Source: Tritrichomonas musculus
Taxonomy: Eukaryota > Parabasalia > Tritrichomonadida > Tritrichomonadidae
Length of the DNA stretch: 64,000 nucleotides
Reading direction: 5' to 3'
Assembly (NCBI GenBank): GCA_039105265.1
Contig: JAPFFF010000008.1
Location: forward strand, 4,650,001 to 4,714,000
The notes beneath the pieces were generated by a model. That model was not told where the DNA came from and did not search any database. It worked only from the letters and a program-made list of their open reading frames with translations. The translations under genes were made by a program, and so were the position numbers. Positions within the stretch are counted from its first letter, which is position 1. Every line of letters starts with the position of its first letter. Of the stretch, positions 1 to 10,525 are shown one piece after another.

Positions 1-3000
1 CATCATATTCCATTATTTATCAAAAAAGGAACAATTAATCATGTAGATCTAAATTTCCCTTGGAAAAAATTGAATACTGAAGCATGCGTTATTGAAATTA
101 AGGATGTTTATATTGTATGTTCACTAGATGGCCAGATCTTGATTCAAAAAGATCTTCAAGCAACAGAAGATGCCATTCATTTAGAGGATACAAAAAAAGA
201 TTTTAGTAAGGAAGATGCAAAGGGGACATGGCAATCACTAGCCAATACTGTAATTGATAATGCAAGAATTGATATCGAAAACATTCATTTCCGTATTGAA
301 ATTCCATGGCGAAATTCAAATGTCGCACTTGGTTTTATCATACCAAAGATATCAATGCATACAGTTGATGAAAATAATCAACAAATAAAAGTAATTAAAC
401 ATTTTCAAATTCTTAGGAAATTATTAACTTTTGAAGGTTTATCAATTTACTTTGATATATATACAGAGCCTGTTGAATTAAATGAAAATTTTTTATGTAC
501 GATGATTCAATTAATGAAGTCAGATTGGCCTCATCAGTATATAATGAGTCCATTAACAATAGAATGTTTACTTATTCACACAAGAAATAATCCAGATGTA
601 ATCCAAAATCAACTCGAAATTCTCACGAAAGATATTTTTTTTTCTCTTGATTTTTTACAGTGTCGTGCACTTTTGGAACTTAATGAAGAATGGAAAAGAT
701 TTTCGATTCAAAGAAAGTATGCTCATTGTTTGAGACCTATAGATTTCGAATCTACAAATGACAACTGGCTATATGCACATAGATGTGCTATATCAAGGGC
801 ATTTCATCATATATTTAAACCTAAATTGGCTATAATTATTTTGACAAATAGACAAAAATATTTAAAAGCTTATCGAAAGCTTCATACCGACACAAAAAAT
901 CCGCTCATTAAGTCGCTGAAAGTTTTTGATCCATCCCTTGAAAAATTAGAAAATAAGATTGGGCCTCAAGCTTCTTTATTTTTGCGCCAATTTGCTGAAG
1001 CTGTCACCAGAAAAGAGAGTAAGGAAAAGGACACTTCGCTATCTGCACTTGATATGTCTGAACTCAAAGGACTCATCAATACAACTGACCAATTTTTTAA
1101 ATCATCTTCATTTTCAATGAGCTTGGATATTCCATCATTCAAACTTGGTTTAAATTATTCAGTTGATCAGCCATTATTCACAATAGATTTCATTAGGACG
1201 ATAGGAGAACTGAAAAGTACTGAAAAAGAAGTGAATGTTTCGTTGAAAATCACTAATTTAGAGATGAAAAGTTATTTTAATAACCAAATTAGGCAGATAT
1301 TTAATGTTAACAGATCTATTCTAGATTCATTCCTAATATTACATCTTACAATTCCAACGAGCACCAGCGCGTCTACGATTACAGTTGATGTTGCTCCATT
1401 CATGATCAATCTTGATTCAGACGCATTAAATAATACCGCTACTTTTTTTGCCAATTTCCAAGATTCATCTGGACAATCAGAAAGCCAAGACAAAGAAAGA
1501 AAAATCATTGTTCTCGATGTAGCAGAGCAATTCCAAAAATTGACTACATTTAAAAACTATTCAATGACAGTGAATTTCAATGAAATTGTTACCGTTTTCC
1601 CTTTCGTACACCATGAAGAAAACACTGAACTGAGACTAGAAATTTCCAGGATCATGATTTCAAAGGAATTGAACGAAGTCATCCAACCTGATGCGCCTTC
1701 ATTTGATATGAACTTTAATTTGAGCTTCACAATTAATCAGTTCCAATTTGCCGGTTTTCCTTTAATTTCATCCTTTACGACCCACTTTCTTGCGTCTGTT
1801 ACTTTTTATCAAAAATCAACAAATATTGATGTTAACACCAAGTTTGTTCTTGATAATCTCGCCTTTTATATGATGAATTTTGACTACCAAAGTGTAATGG
1901 ACACCATCCACACAATTCTGTCTTTAGAGATATTCAACTTGTCAGCACCAGAAATCTCATCTGATACAAAAACGGTTATGTCATTTACACGTACTCAATT
2001 CGATTTCCAATTACTGATCAAAGAGTTTATGATACAGATGAAAGACGATAAAAATGATACAAAAGTTTTCTTTAGGGACATTACAAACAAATCTGCAATT
2101 TTCAAGACAAATTCTGAGTTTTCGTTCCTCATGAAGTCCCTCATGTCGGTCAACAATGACTTTGAAGAATTGAATCTCACAAATGACGAGAAGTGCTGTG
2201 AACTTGTGATTAAGAAATCTGATTTTCAGATTCACATTTACAACTCTGAAATAAACCTCGATTTCCCTTGGATTCAGTGGATACAGCGATACATATTAAA
2301 CTTTATATCAAGTATTTCAGACGATGACATTACATCAATTAAAGATGAGGTCTCGCGTAATAAAAATAAATCTAAAGAATGTTTCAAAGAAGAAGAAGAG
2401 AAAAAAGAAGAAAAAGTTGAAAAAGAAGAAGAGAAAGAAAATGTTGAAATTGAAAAAACGAAGATCCAAATTATTCTTCATGATTCACAATTGATTTACA
2501 AAGATCCATCGGGAGACATTTTGTTTCCTTTCTCGTTTGTTTCTGTGTCAAGTACAGAAGACGGCTACTTCATTGATTCTCAGTCAATATCAATTAATTA
2601 CAAGAATCTTGTTGTATTAAGTCCAACTTCTTTCAATGTGACCTACAAGTCATCACAATACAAAAGCGAGATCAACTCTGATCTTCCTTTTATCTCAATG
2701 CAAATTAGCCCATCGGCTTTCCATTCAATTTTGCGCTTTGTTTTTGACCTGAAAGACTACGTGCAGTCAACTCTTAAGCTATTGAATGAGAATAAAAAGG
2801 AAGAAGTAAAGAACAGTACATTAAATGAAGAGATGCAAGAATCAGTAGGTCTCTTTAATTTCACAGCTGATGGAATTAAAGTTGAAGCTTACGAAAACAA
2901 TTCTTCTTCTTCTTCGTTTGCGTCAATTCAGGCATCTAAGTTGATTGTTGATGTCCAATACGACTCAAAAGCAATAAAAGTCATTGTTTCATTGGATGAT

Positions 3001-6000
3001 GTTGACTCTCATCAGCTGTTTCTGAACGATTTGATCGGCCTTTGTGCTTTTGACCAGTTCAAATTGACCTACCAACAAATCACTGACTTGCCTGACCAAG
3101 TAGAAATTGACCTGTCGCCTCCAAAGCAAGAAATAAATGTAAGAATACCATTTATCTTTTACGTGATGAAATTTATTACTAGTGACGAGTATGACAAGCC
3201 ATCTGATTCTAATACGAAATATAAATTTGATATTAATCTTCCTTCTTCTAAAATTTTCCTTCTAGGAAAAACTAAGAAGATTTTGGCAGCACATCTTGGT
3301 GATGCTCACTTTACCTGCCTCTTAAGTAAGAATAACGAATTGCAATTAGATATACAATCTTTGGCTCTCTATGCTTTAACAGAATCTCTTATGCAAATTA
3401 ATTGTAAAGAAAAGCTTCTTGATATTAAAAATGCTACTTCTTTTTCTTTCAAAGGAAATTTGCTCAAGTACCACCAATCGCAATTAGATGTTGCTTTTAA
3501 TTTACCATCTATATATGAAATAATTGAAGAATTAATAAGTGAGATTGGAATATCTGAATCTTCTAATGATCAAATGAAGAGGAATTCATCCGATCCATCA
3601 AATGCAATTGAAGAAATTGAACAAAATAGCCAAGTCTTATTTTTTGGAATTGATTTGAATATAGAAAAGCTTTTAGTTAAAGTCCTTCCTCAAAAAGTCG
3701 ACCCAAAGTTCTTTTTATTTGAATTTTGCGACTTTCAGTTTGTTTTAAAATTATCAGATATCAAAAAATTTTCATCTCTTTTCATCAATTCTATCAGTAT
3801 ATCTATTAACGATCAGAACCTTCACCCAACTCAGATATCAGAAGTTAGAAGTGTTATTTCTTTTAACGATTCATTTGATCCAAGTTCCGAAACGCATGAA
3901 TCTATTTCTCACCTTGATCATAAAGCTCCAGTAGAACCTTTCATTATTACTAAGGTTTCATCATCAATTTCTCTCCAATCAATATGTATTAATTATTCAC
4001 ACAGAATTGCTTCTGCAGTCATTGTATGTTTTGTTCCTCCTCCTAAAGAAATTGATCAGTCAAATGATCAGAAAAATGAACAAAATCAAATCAAAAAATC
4101 AGAGGGAAATTCTAATAAAAGTGCAAAACCCAATTTTATAGTTAATATCAAAGGTGAATTTAATATCAATGAATTCAAAATCATTCTTTGGTTACTTGAA
4201 CCAATAGCAACCCTTAATATTATTGGTTTCTCTGCATCTCGTACTGATCGATGGAATGCTCATATTAGGCGAATTGAAATTTCATCTGAAAATAACTCTC
4301 TTTTAAGATGTAAAAATGACAAAGATTTATTAACTTTTTACAAGGAAAAGAAAGCTTACTATATGGCATTTAATACTGAAACAGAAATATTTTTTGATGA
4401 TAAATTTGTTCTCCAATTAACATCTTACATAATGTGGTCACCTCTACTTCATATTCCACTTTCTTCATCATCAGACCAGCCATCTAATATGATCTCCCTT
4501 CCATTCAATTTGATATTGTTTATACCCAAGTTAAGTATCCTCATCCCAACCAAGTTTAACTCAACCCTCCATATTGATTTCAGTCTAACATTGAAATTAA
4601 TTGAAGAAACAATTCAGGGATCAATATTATCTCTTTCCGCCTACTTTACAAATCTTGCTGGAAACAAGTATCGTCCAATGATTGAAGATCTTTCAATCAA
4701 TGCAATCAGAAAACTTTCAAGTCCAACTAGCGTTTCAATCACTCTTTCAATATCAAATGTCCAATGTGTTGTCTCAGCCCTTGACATTTCAATTTTTGCT
4801 TCAATTTATGAGTCTATTCTAAATGCCTACAAATCACTCACTTTTTCTGTTGAATCATCTTCAAATTCAGCAACCGGAGTCACTGATATTACATTTACAT
4901 CGGGCATGATCAATTTGATAATTTGTAGAGATAATAGATCCTCACAAATGTTTGATCCGCTATTTAAGTTGTCGATTCCTCCAATATCATTCATTTTAAA
5001 TTCAAATAATGAAAACGAAAATGGCAATATCGCTGTCCAAATCCAGCCTTATATTCAGTATTTCAATGAAACAACAGGAAAGTGGGATATGATCGTTGAA
5101 CCGTTTTCTCTTGGAGCTTTAATGTTTCTTCAAAGCCAAGTTTTTAATGTTGCAATCAATGTCAATCGCGGAATAAATATAAATCTTCCATCAACAGCCA
5201 TTATTCAGTACATGAACCTATATAATGACATTGATGAGAGCTTATCCAGAAATGATGTGCAAAGTATGACGTTTCCTCGTTTTTGGATTCAAAATGGATT
5301 AGAAATTGAGATATTTATTGCAATTCTTCCCGCAAGCATGAAGGTTGACCCACAGTATTTCAATCTGATTCCAGGTCAGATCATTCCTGTCTACAACTTG
5401 TTCAAAGACTCAAAGATTCAGGTAATTGCACAAGAAGTACCAATTGAAACATTCACTCCACAACAGCTCGCTTATCCAACCTACTTCTCCAATTCTATAT
5501 GTATTAGCAAGAAACCTTATAAAGGAGGAACTTTGATTCAAGTTAACACCACAATGCAGCTTTACAATGGGACTTCAATTAAGATTGATTTGTTTGTTCG
5601 TGATGGAAAAGATTTTGCCAAATATGCAACGGTTGATCCTAATCAGAAATATCCACTAAGATTTGAAGAAGATAAATCAACTGAGTTTCTGTTTGTTGAG
5701 CATACAGAAGAGAAAGCTAAACACAAATTCCAAATTGTGAAGATCTCGCCAAATGACCAACAGCCAACAACTTTTCCATTTTGGTATGGAGATAAGCAAA
5801 TTAATTTGATTAAAGTGATGTCTGTTGATTCTATTTCTGGCAACCGAATTGTCTTGATTGTTCCTTCGATAATTGCAATAAACAACCTTCCAATTCCTCT
5901 ATACATCATGCACGGCAACTTGCATTCTGACAGTAAATCTAGCGGTAAGGAAGCAGCCAAGGTTAAAGAGCAGCAACTTGATACTCAAATCATTGAAATT

Positions 6001-9000
6001 CCTGTTGAGAAGCACTGCAACTTGCTCTTTATTGGCCCTGATAATGATAAAATAAATGCTGGCTTGTCGCTTGACATGAGTCACTTTACAAGGATGGACA
6101 CATTGCAATTCTCATACAATGAAATTCAATCAATTCATGTCTTCAGCTCGATGGCAGGAACTACGATTGACATTGCCGTTATTTTTGAGCAAGACAAAGC
6201 AACTGGTCAATTATCAATAATATTCTTCTCACCAGTTGTCTTCTTCAACATGACAAACTTGCCCATCCAAGTCCTTGAAGACTCGGCCAAAGTCAAAGAA
6301 CCGCATTCATTAACAATCATGGGGCAATCGTCAGGTCTCTGGTGTCCTCGGTCATACATTACTGACTCATCCACTCACACAGTCAACATTGAAATACCTG
6401 GACTGACTTACAAGTCAATCAAACCATTTGATTGCACTGTACAGGCTCGTTCTGTCATCTTTTTGAGCTCAGTTGACAATGATCAGATGGCAACTCCACT
6501 TCGCTACAACGTCACAAAGAGTGAGAGAACTTCAATTGTCACTTTTTCATCATTTCTGATTGTTAAAAATGAACTTGAAGTGGCAATTAGTTTGCAGCCA
6601 ATTCTATCAATTCCAAAAATGACCCAGTCTCCTCTTGAACAATTGAGCACAAAGAATCAGAATGAAAATGAAACTAAAAATGAGAAAGAAACGCAAAAAA
6701 ATGAAGAAGAGAATAAAGAAAGTGAAAAAATCATTTCAACCAACAATACTGATACAGAGAGTGAAAATGAAATTGAAACCAAAAAGAACGGAATGTACAG
6801 CATCACTTCTCATTCGATGTCACTTGGCGATCGAATCAAGATTCCGTCAGGCGAGTCAGTGAATGTTGAAACGATGACTCTTTCTGGTGCTTTTCTTCTC
6901 TCTGTTGAAGGATACCAGACAACGCCTGCTCTTTCTCTCATTTCGCAGCAGAAGGCGGCATTCAGAGTCATGTCGCAGAGCTCTTTCACAATTCTCGAGC
7001 TTGAAGTGAGTGACACCAAGACCTCCTTTGTTTCTTGCATCAGGAGACGCAACTTCCCAACTCCGTTCCTCATTGCAAACTGCCTCGGTGTCCAAATAGA
7101 GGCGTACCACTTGATTCCAGTCAACCCATTCATAATAGAGCCACACTCGACATCGATCTACGCGTTTGACGAGCCTTTCTCGTACCCGTCTTTGCATGTC
7201 GACATCAAGCATAAGTCTGATAAAGAAGGTGAAAACATCAGATTGGACATTTCATTGGTTGATGACTGCGAAACAATGATAATAGAGAACTCTTTGCTTA
7301 ACGGGAAGCCAATCCTATTGACAATCCAGCCGAACAGCAATGGAACACGCGCCATTATTTTGTCGCAAGAGACGCTCTCTGTTGCGAGTGAGAGTCATTA
7401 TTACTGGTTCTTCTCGATAACGGTCGATGTCATTCGAATCTCAATCATTGACCTTTTGATGCGCGAGTTTGCGTTGATATCGCTTGGCGAAATCTCAGCT
7501 GAATTTCATATCCACTACGGAATGCGAGTCTTCAAGTTCAACCTCGGCACGCTTCAGGTTGATGACCAGCACCCCTACTCGCAGTGCCCGGTTGTTCTTC
7601 ACGGCCGCAAGTGCGGCAACGTTCCATTCTTCCACCTCGACGCGACATCGCCGATTGGCAGCCTCTGGATGGACAACATATTCTACGTGAACGCGACGAT
7701 GCAGCGAATCGACGCAGCTTTCGACGCGTCCTTCATCTCCGACTGCTTCCAGATGGCAAAAGGACTCATGAAGCCGATAGAAACCGCCATTGCGCCTGCC
7801 CAGGCGCGCATAAAGCCGTCGGAGAGCACGGTCCACATAAACTGGCTGGAGATCTCTCCGATCTACATCTGCGCGTCGTTCAAGGGCGGCTACTCAAAGA
7901 GGCCCCCGCTTTTCGGTCCAATTCCGTGGTACATAAAGCTTCTTCCCAGTGTGAACTCGGCCAGGATTCTTCTTCCTGGCATCGTCATTGCGCATCTGAC
8001 GGACAGGCTGAAAGAGACGCGTGAAAAAGTGACAGGCGATTATAAGTCAGCTGCTTTTTCGCAGATATTGTCAATTCTGGGCATATCTGGTCGCATCATG
8101 CAATCGTTTGGAATTGCTGACTCAATTGCCCGAATCTTGAGGATAAGGATGCACTCGGACCTTGTCGATATTGGCGATGCAAGCAACGCAATGATAACTG
8201 GAGAGCCTTCATTAGCAAACGAGCCAAATTCGCTGAATGCGTTTGAAGGCACATCCTTCGACAACAGGCGGCAAGTTCTCGGCCCATTCTCGCACCACTC
8301 GCTCTCTCTGATAATGGGGAAGATCGAGAGTCTAGACATAAAAGGGTCTCAGACAATCCACAGGATTCTTTCCGGCTTCGGCTCGAACAACGAATCCGAA
8401 ATGCAGCAGATCGGGATCAAGATAAAGATGGTGCCCGGCTGCGGCTTCGGCTACGGCGTGTTTGGCATACTGACAAAGCCAACGATAAATCCAATGCCGA
8501 AGCTCCTTCCAATGGCAGGAATCTCGATCTCGCGGATGCCTCGCGCCTATCCAAACAACCACATCGGAAAGTACAGCCTATTTTTGTCAAAGGCTCAGGC
8601 AGTCATCATGAAGAACACTGGAGCTTCCTCCTCTTCTTCTCCTTCGCCTGCTTCAGCTGCTCCTGGCTCTTCTCTTGCTTATGACTCTTCAGTCTCGTTC
8701 ATCACAGCTGATGATTCATCATCAGATTTCAATGCAAGCGATCCGTCGCGTGAATTCACTGGATTCATCCCAGTTACTCCAATCTCGATTTCCGCATCGG
8801 CTTCTTCTTCTAGCGGCGAGAAAATCCGGATGAAATTCAGATGCACGATGACACAAAATTTCGTTTGCTTGACTGATTTCACTGTTTTTGTACTGAATCC
8901 AACTGCTGAGAAAATTGTATCAAAGCTGGGCTTCAAGGAGATCGAGCGAGTCTCAGTTAGGAGATGCCAGGTGGAGATGACTGCTAAAAAGAAGAAGAAA

Positions 9001-9108
9001 AGCATTTTGTGCTCTACAGCTAAAGAAGAAAAAGCTCAAAGAATATCAACATTCATTAAATCCCAGCAGTTTATGGCTCAGATGTTTAAGACATCTTTAC
9101 TTGAGTAA
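1..9108 (+). CDS. VPS13-family bridge-like lipid transfer protein (5' end outside window)
   Basis: The frame is open from base 1; the first codon at 70 in the longest in-window ORF is TTG, not a true start, so the gene begins upstream. Residues coded by bases 1-120 (NHVDLNFPWKKL, then IEIKDVYIV) match the end of the chorein/VPS13 N-terminal domain. About 3,035 codons follow: extended beta-rich groove (roughly 40-1700), an adaptor-binding (SHR-BD/VAB)-like region around 1750-2400, and a VPS13_C/ATG2_C-like segment near bases 7,900-8,560. A terminal PH-like stretch lies at about 8,820-9,100, giving the usual family order. VPS13 proteins move phospholipids between membranes at contact sites. Oddities are a Glu/Lys linker at bases 2,380-2,460, another at 6,650-6,790, and a Ser-rich insert at 8,610-8,830 just before the PH-like end. 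GC content rises sharply over bases 7,000-8,600. No intron is seen. Family assignment is firm; which VPS13 paralogue is not known. Confidence 0.85.
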   Translation, partial: HHIPLFIKKGTINHVDLNFPWKKLNTEACVIEIKDVYIVCSLDGQILIQKDLQATEDAIHLEDTKKDFSKEDAKGTWQSLANTVIDNARIDIENIHFRIEIPWRNSNVALGFIIPKISMHTVDENNQQIKVIKHFQILRKLLTFEGLSIYFDIYTEPVELNENFLCTMIQLMKSDWPHQYIMSPLTIECLLIHTRNNPDVIQNQLEILTKDIFFSLDFLQCRALLELNEEWKRFSIQRKYAHCLRPIDFESTNDNWLYAHRCAISRAFHHIFKPKLAIIILTNRQKYLKAYRKLHTDTKNPLIKSLKVFDPSLEKLENKIGPQASLFLRQFAEAVTRKESKEKDTSLSALDMSELKGLINTTDQFFKSSSFSMSLDIPSFKLGLNYSVDQPLFTIDFIRTIGELKSTEKEVNVSLKITNLEMKSYFNNQIRQIFNVNRSILDSFLILHLTIPTSTSASTITVDVAPFMINLDSDALNNTATFFANFQDSSGQSESQDKERKIIVLDVAEQFQKLTTFKNYSMTVNFNEIVTVFPFVHHEENTELRLEISRIMISKELNEVIQPDAPSFDMNFNLSFTINQFQFAGFPLISSFTTHFLASVTFYQKSTNIDVNTKFVLDNLAFYMMNFDYQSVMDTIHTILSLEIFNLSAPEISSDTKTVMSFTRTQFDFQLLIKEFMIQMKDDKNDTKVFFRDITNKSAIFKTNSEFSFLMKSLMSVNNDFEELNLTNDEKCCELVIKKSDFQIHIYNSEINLDFPWIQWIQRYILNFISSISDDDITSIKDEVSRNKNKSKECFKEEEEKKEEKVEKEEEKENVEIEKTKIQIILHDSQLIYKDPSGDILFPFSFVSVSSTEDGYFIDSQSISINYKNLVVLSPTSFNVTYKSSQYKSEINSDLPFISMQISPSAFHSILRFVFDLKDYVQSTLKLLNENKKEEVKNSTLNEEMQESVGLFNFTADGIKVEAYENNSSSSSFASIQASKLIVDVQYDSKAIKVIVSLDDVDSHQLFLNDLIGLCAFDQFKLTYQQITDLPDQVEIDLSPPKQEINVRIPFIFYVMKFITSDEYDKPSDSNTKYKFDINLPSSKIFLLGKTKKILAAHLGDAHFTCLLSKNNELQLDIQSLALYALTESLMQINCKEKLLDIKNATSFSFKGNLLKYHQSQLDVAFNLPSIYEIIEELISEIGISESSNDQMKRNSSDPSNAIEEIEQNSQVLFFGIDLNIEKLLVKVLPQKVDPKFFLFEFCDFQFVLKLSDIKKFSSLFINSISISINDQNLHPTQISEVRSVISFNDSFDPSSETHESISHLDHKAPVEPFIITKVSSSISLQSICINYSHRIASAVIVCFVPPPKEIDQSNDQKNEQNQIKKSEGNSNKSAKPNFIVNIKGEFNINEFKIILWLLEPIATLNIIGFSASRTDRWNAHIRRIEISSENNSLLRCKNDKDLLTFYKEKKAYYMAFNTETEIFFDDKFVLQLTSYIMWSPLLHIPLSSSSDQPSNMISLPFNLILFIPKLSILIPTKFNSTLHIDFSLTLKLIEETIQGSILSLSAYFTNLAGNKYRPMIEDLSINAIRKLSSPTSVSITLSISNVQCVVSALDISIFASIYESILNAYKSLTFSVESSSNSATGVTDITFTSGMINLIICRDNRSSQMFDPLFKLSIPPISFILNSNNENENGNIAVQIQPYIQYFNETTGKWDMIVEPFSLGALMFLQSQVFNVAINVNRGININLPSTAIIQYMNLYNDIDESLSRNDVQSMTFPRFWIQNGLEIEIFIAILPASMKVDPQYFNLIPGQIIPVYNLFKDSKIQVIAQEVPIETFTPQQLAYPTYFSNSICISKKPYKGGTLIQVNTTMQLYNGTSIKIDLFVRDGKDFAKYATVDPNQKYPLRFEEDKSTEFLFVEHTEEKAKHKFQIVKISPNDQQPTTFPFWYGDKQINLIKVMSVDSISGNRIVLIVPSIIAINNLPIPLYIMHGNLHSDSKSSGKEAAKVKEQQLDTQIIEIPVEKHCNLLFIGPDNDKINAGLSLDMSHFTRMDTLQFSYNEIQSIHVFSSMAGTTIDIAVIFEQDKATGQLSIIFFSPVVFFNMTNLPIQVLEDSAKVKEPHSLTIMGQSSGLWCPRSYITDSSTHTVNIEIPGLTYKSIKPFDCTVQARSVIFLSSVDNDQMATPLRYNVTKSERTSIVTFSSFLIVKNELEVAISLQPILSIPKMTQSPLEQLSTKNQNENETKNEKETQKNEEENKESEKIISTNNTDTESENEIETKKNGMYSITSHSMSLGDRIKIPSGESVNVETMTLSGAFLLSVEGYQTTPALSLISQQKAAFRVMSQSSFTILELEVSDTKTSFVSCIRRRNFPTPFLIANCLGVQIEAYHLIPVNPFIIEPHSTSIYAFDEPFSYPSLHVDIKHKSDKEGENIRLDISLVDDCETMIIENSLLNGKPILLTIQPNSNGTRAIILSQETLSVASESHYYWFFSITVDVIRISIIDLLMREFALISLGEISAEFHIHYGMRVFKFNLGTLQVDDQHPYSQCPVVLHGRKCGNVPFFHLDATSPIGSLWMDNIFYVNATMQRIDAAFDASFISDCFQMAKGLMKPIETAIAPAQARIKPSESTVHINWLEISPIYICASFKGGYSKRPPLFGPIPWYIKLLPSVNSARILLPGIVIAHLTDRLKETREKVTGDYKSAAFSQILSILGISGRIMQSFGIADSIARILRIRMHSDLVDIGDASNAMITGEPSLANEPNSLNAFEGTSFDNRRQVLGPFSHHSLSLIMGKIESLDIKGSQTIHRILSGFGSNNESEMQQIGIKIKMVPGCGFGYGVFGILTKPTINPMPKLLPMAGISISRMPRAYPNNHIGKYSLFLSKAQAVIMKNTGASSSSSPSPASAAPGSSLAYDSSVSFITADDSSSDFNASDPSREFTGFIPVTPISISASASSSSGEKIRMKFRCTMTQNFVCLTDFTVFVLNPTAEKIVSKLGFKEIERVSVRRCQVEMTAKKKKKSILCSTAKEEKAQRISTFIKSQQFMAQMFKTSLLE

Positions 9109-9373
9109 TATCGAATATATGTTTTTATTTTTACTTATATAATTGAACTTTCAATAATATGCGTATTTGTTTTTTAAAATTGTTTATTTATTTACTTACT
9201 TTTTAATATAGATGAAATTTATATGGATTTTATTTGTTTTATTTAATTGAATTATGTAATAATTTAATTGAAAATTATAAACAATTCAATAAAATAAAGA
9301 AAATAAAAAAAAAAAAAAAAGATTGAATTATTTTATTTAAATTTAGTTTTCAATATATGTCAATCATATTATA

Positions 9374-9382
9374 TCATTTTTC
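9374..9382 (+). promoter_or_regulatory. Trichomonad-type Inr of the phosphatase gene
   Basis: TCATTTTTC has its TCA adenine 10 nt before the ATG at 9386. This fits the trichomonad initiator pattern (TCA+1 followed by pyrimidines/T) that sets transcription start close to the start codon. It is assigned by motif and spacing only. Confidence 0.55.
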
Positions 9383-9385
9383 TAA

Positions 9386-10387
9386 ATGACTCAACAAGCT
9401 ACCATTCGAAATCAACAAGCAATTAAAAAGATAATGGAAGAATTTCCAAATAACATGACCCCATTAACTATGAAGCAAGTTATTACACCAGCTTTCGTTC
9501 ATTGGCTTTGTAATCAAGTACAACCAATTTTAGAAGCTGAACCAAACGTAATTGATGTGACATCATGTGTTCATATAGTTGGTGATATTCATGGTCAATT
9601 TGATGATCTTATTACGATTTTCAAGCTAGGAGGTATTCCACCAAAACAAAAATACATTTTTCTTGGAGATTATGTTGACCGTGGAAAACATTCTTTGGAA
9701 GTGATTTGTCTTCTATTGATTCTAAAGTATCTTTATCCGGAACAAATAATCTTGCTTAGGGGAAATCACGAGTCGCGTGAGATGATTAGATCATATGGAT
9801 TTGAAAATGATTGCAAAACAAAATTAACTTTACAATGTAAAAAGTATTTTTGTACAACGTTTGATAAAATGCCATTATGCGCAATTGTAGATAAAAAAGC
9901 TTTTTGTGTTCACGGAGGAATTTCAAAGGATCTTAATTCTATTAAAGATATCTCAGAAATTTCTAGATTTTGCGAAGTTCCTGAGAAAGGATTGTTTTGT
10001 GACTTATTATGGTCTGATCCATCAAGAAATTGTAAGGAATGGGAGAAAAGTGATAGATGTGAAACAAATTTGTGGGGAATAGAATCAGCACATCGTTTCT
10101 TAGAAGATAATAACTTATCAATAATCATTAGAGGTCATCAAGTTGTAAGTGAAGGATACAAGTATGCCTTTAGTCCAGATAAATCAGTTGTTACACTTTT
10201 TTCTGCACCAAACTACTCAAAAAATTCTAAAAATAAAGCAACTTTTATGACAATTAATGAAGGGATTCCATATAAATTTACAGAAATTCATCCTTCATCA
10301 AATAATTCATCTAAAACGTCGCCAAGAAGATCTCCATCACCTAAATCAAAAGTCAATAATTATCTTGCTACTAAGAAATTAGCTTAA
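9386..10387 (+). CDS. PPP-family serine/threonine protein phosphatase (PP1/PP2A-like)
   Basis: The 333-aa protein carries every signature of the PPP metallophosphatase core. GDIHGQ is near residue 70, GDYVDRG near 99, LRGNHES near 127 and HGG near 177. LLWSDP lies near 209, RGHQ near 250 and SAPNY near 275. These supply the two-metal active site that hydrolyses phospho-Ser/Thr. The core most resembles PP1/PP2A (VPEKGLFCDLLWSDP is PP1-like), while parts of the middle differ from canonical PP1, so it may be a lineage-specific paralogue. The C-terminal 35 residues are a Ser/Pro/Lys-rich tail (SPRRSPSPKSK) that could be phosphorylated. Start at 9386 is the first ATG and sits directly downstream of an Inr. 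Trichomonads have large PPP families, so no specific substrate can be inferred. Confidence 0.93.
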   Translation: MTQQATIRNQQAIKKIMEEFPNNMTPLTMKQVITPAFVHWLCNQVQPILEAEPNVIDVTSCVHIVGDIHGQFDDLITIFKLGGIPPKQKYIFLGDYVDRGKHSLEVICLLLILKYLYPEQIILLRGNHESREMIRSYGFENDCKTKLTLQCKKYFCTTFDKMPLCAIVDKKAFCVHGGISKDLNSIKDISEISRFCEVPEKGLFCDLLWSDPSRNCKEWEKSDRCETNLWGIESAHRFLEDNNLSIIIRGHQVVSEGYKYAFSPDKSVVTLFSAPNYSKNSKNKATFMTINEGIPYKFTEIHPSSNNSSKTSPRRSPSPKSKVNNYLATKKLA

Positions 10388-10525
10388 TTGATATTTATGA
10401 TTTTTTTTTTGTTGTTAGAAAATAAAATAGAATTGCCAATATATTTTTTTTTTTATTATTCATCTCTATGATATTATTCTTATTCGACCATTTATATTAT
10501 CAAATATTTTAACAAGAAATAAGCA

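Noticed and set aside
70-72. Start codon of the VPS13-like gene at base 70
   Set aside because: The codon is TTG, the frame is open upstream to base 1, and the upstream residues already match the chorein domain.
7584-8024. 146-codon plus-strand open stretch inside the VPS13 gene
   Set aside because: Other-frame shadow in the GC-rich part of the gene, with Arg/His-rich composition and no context.
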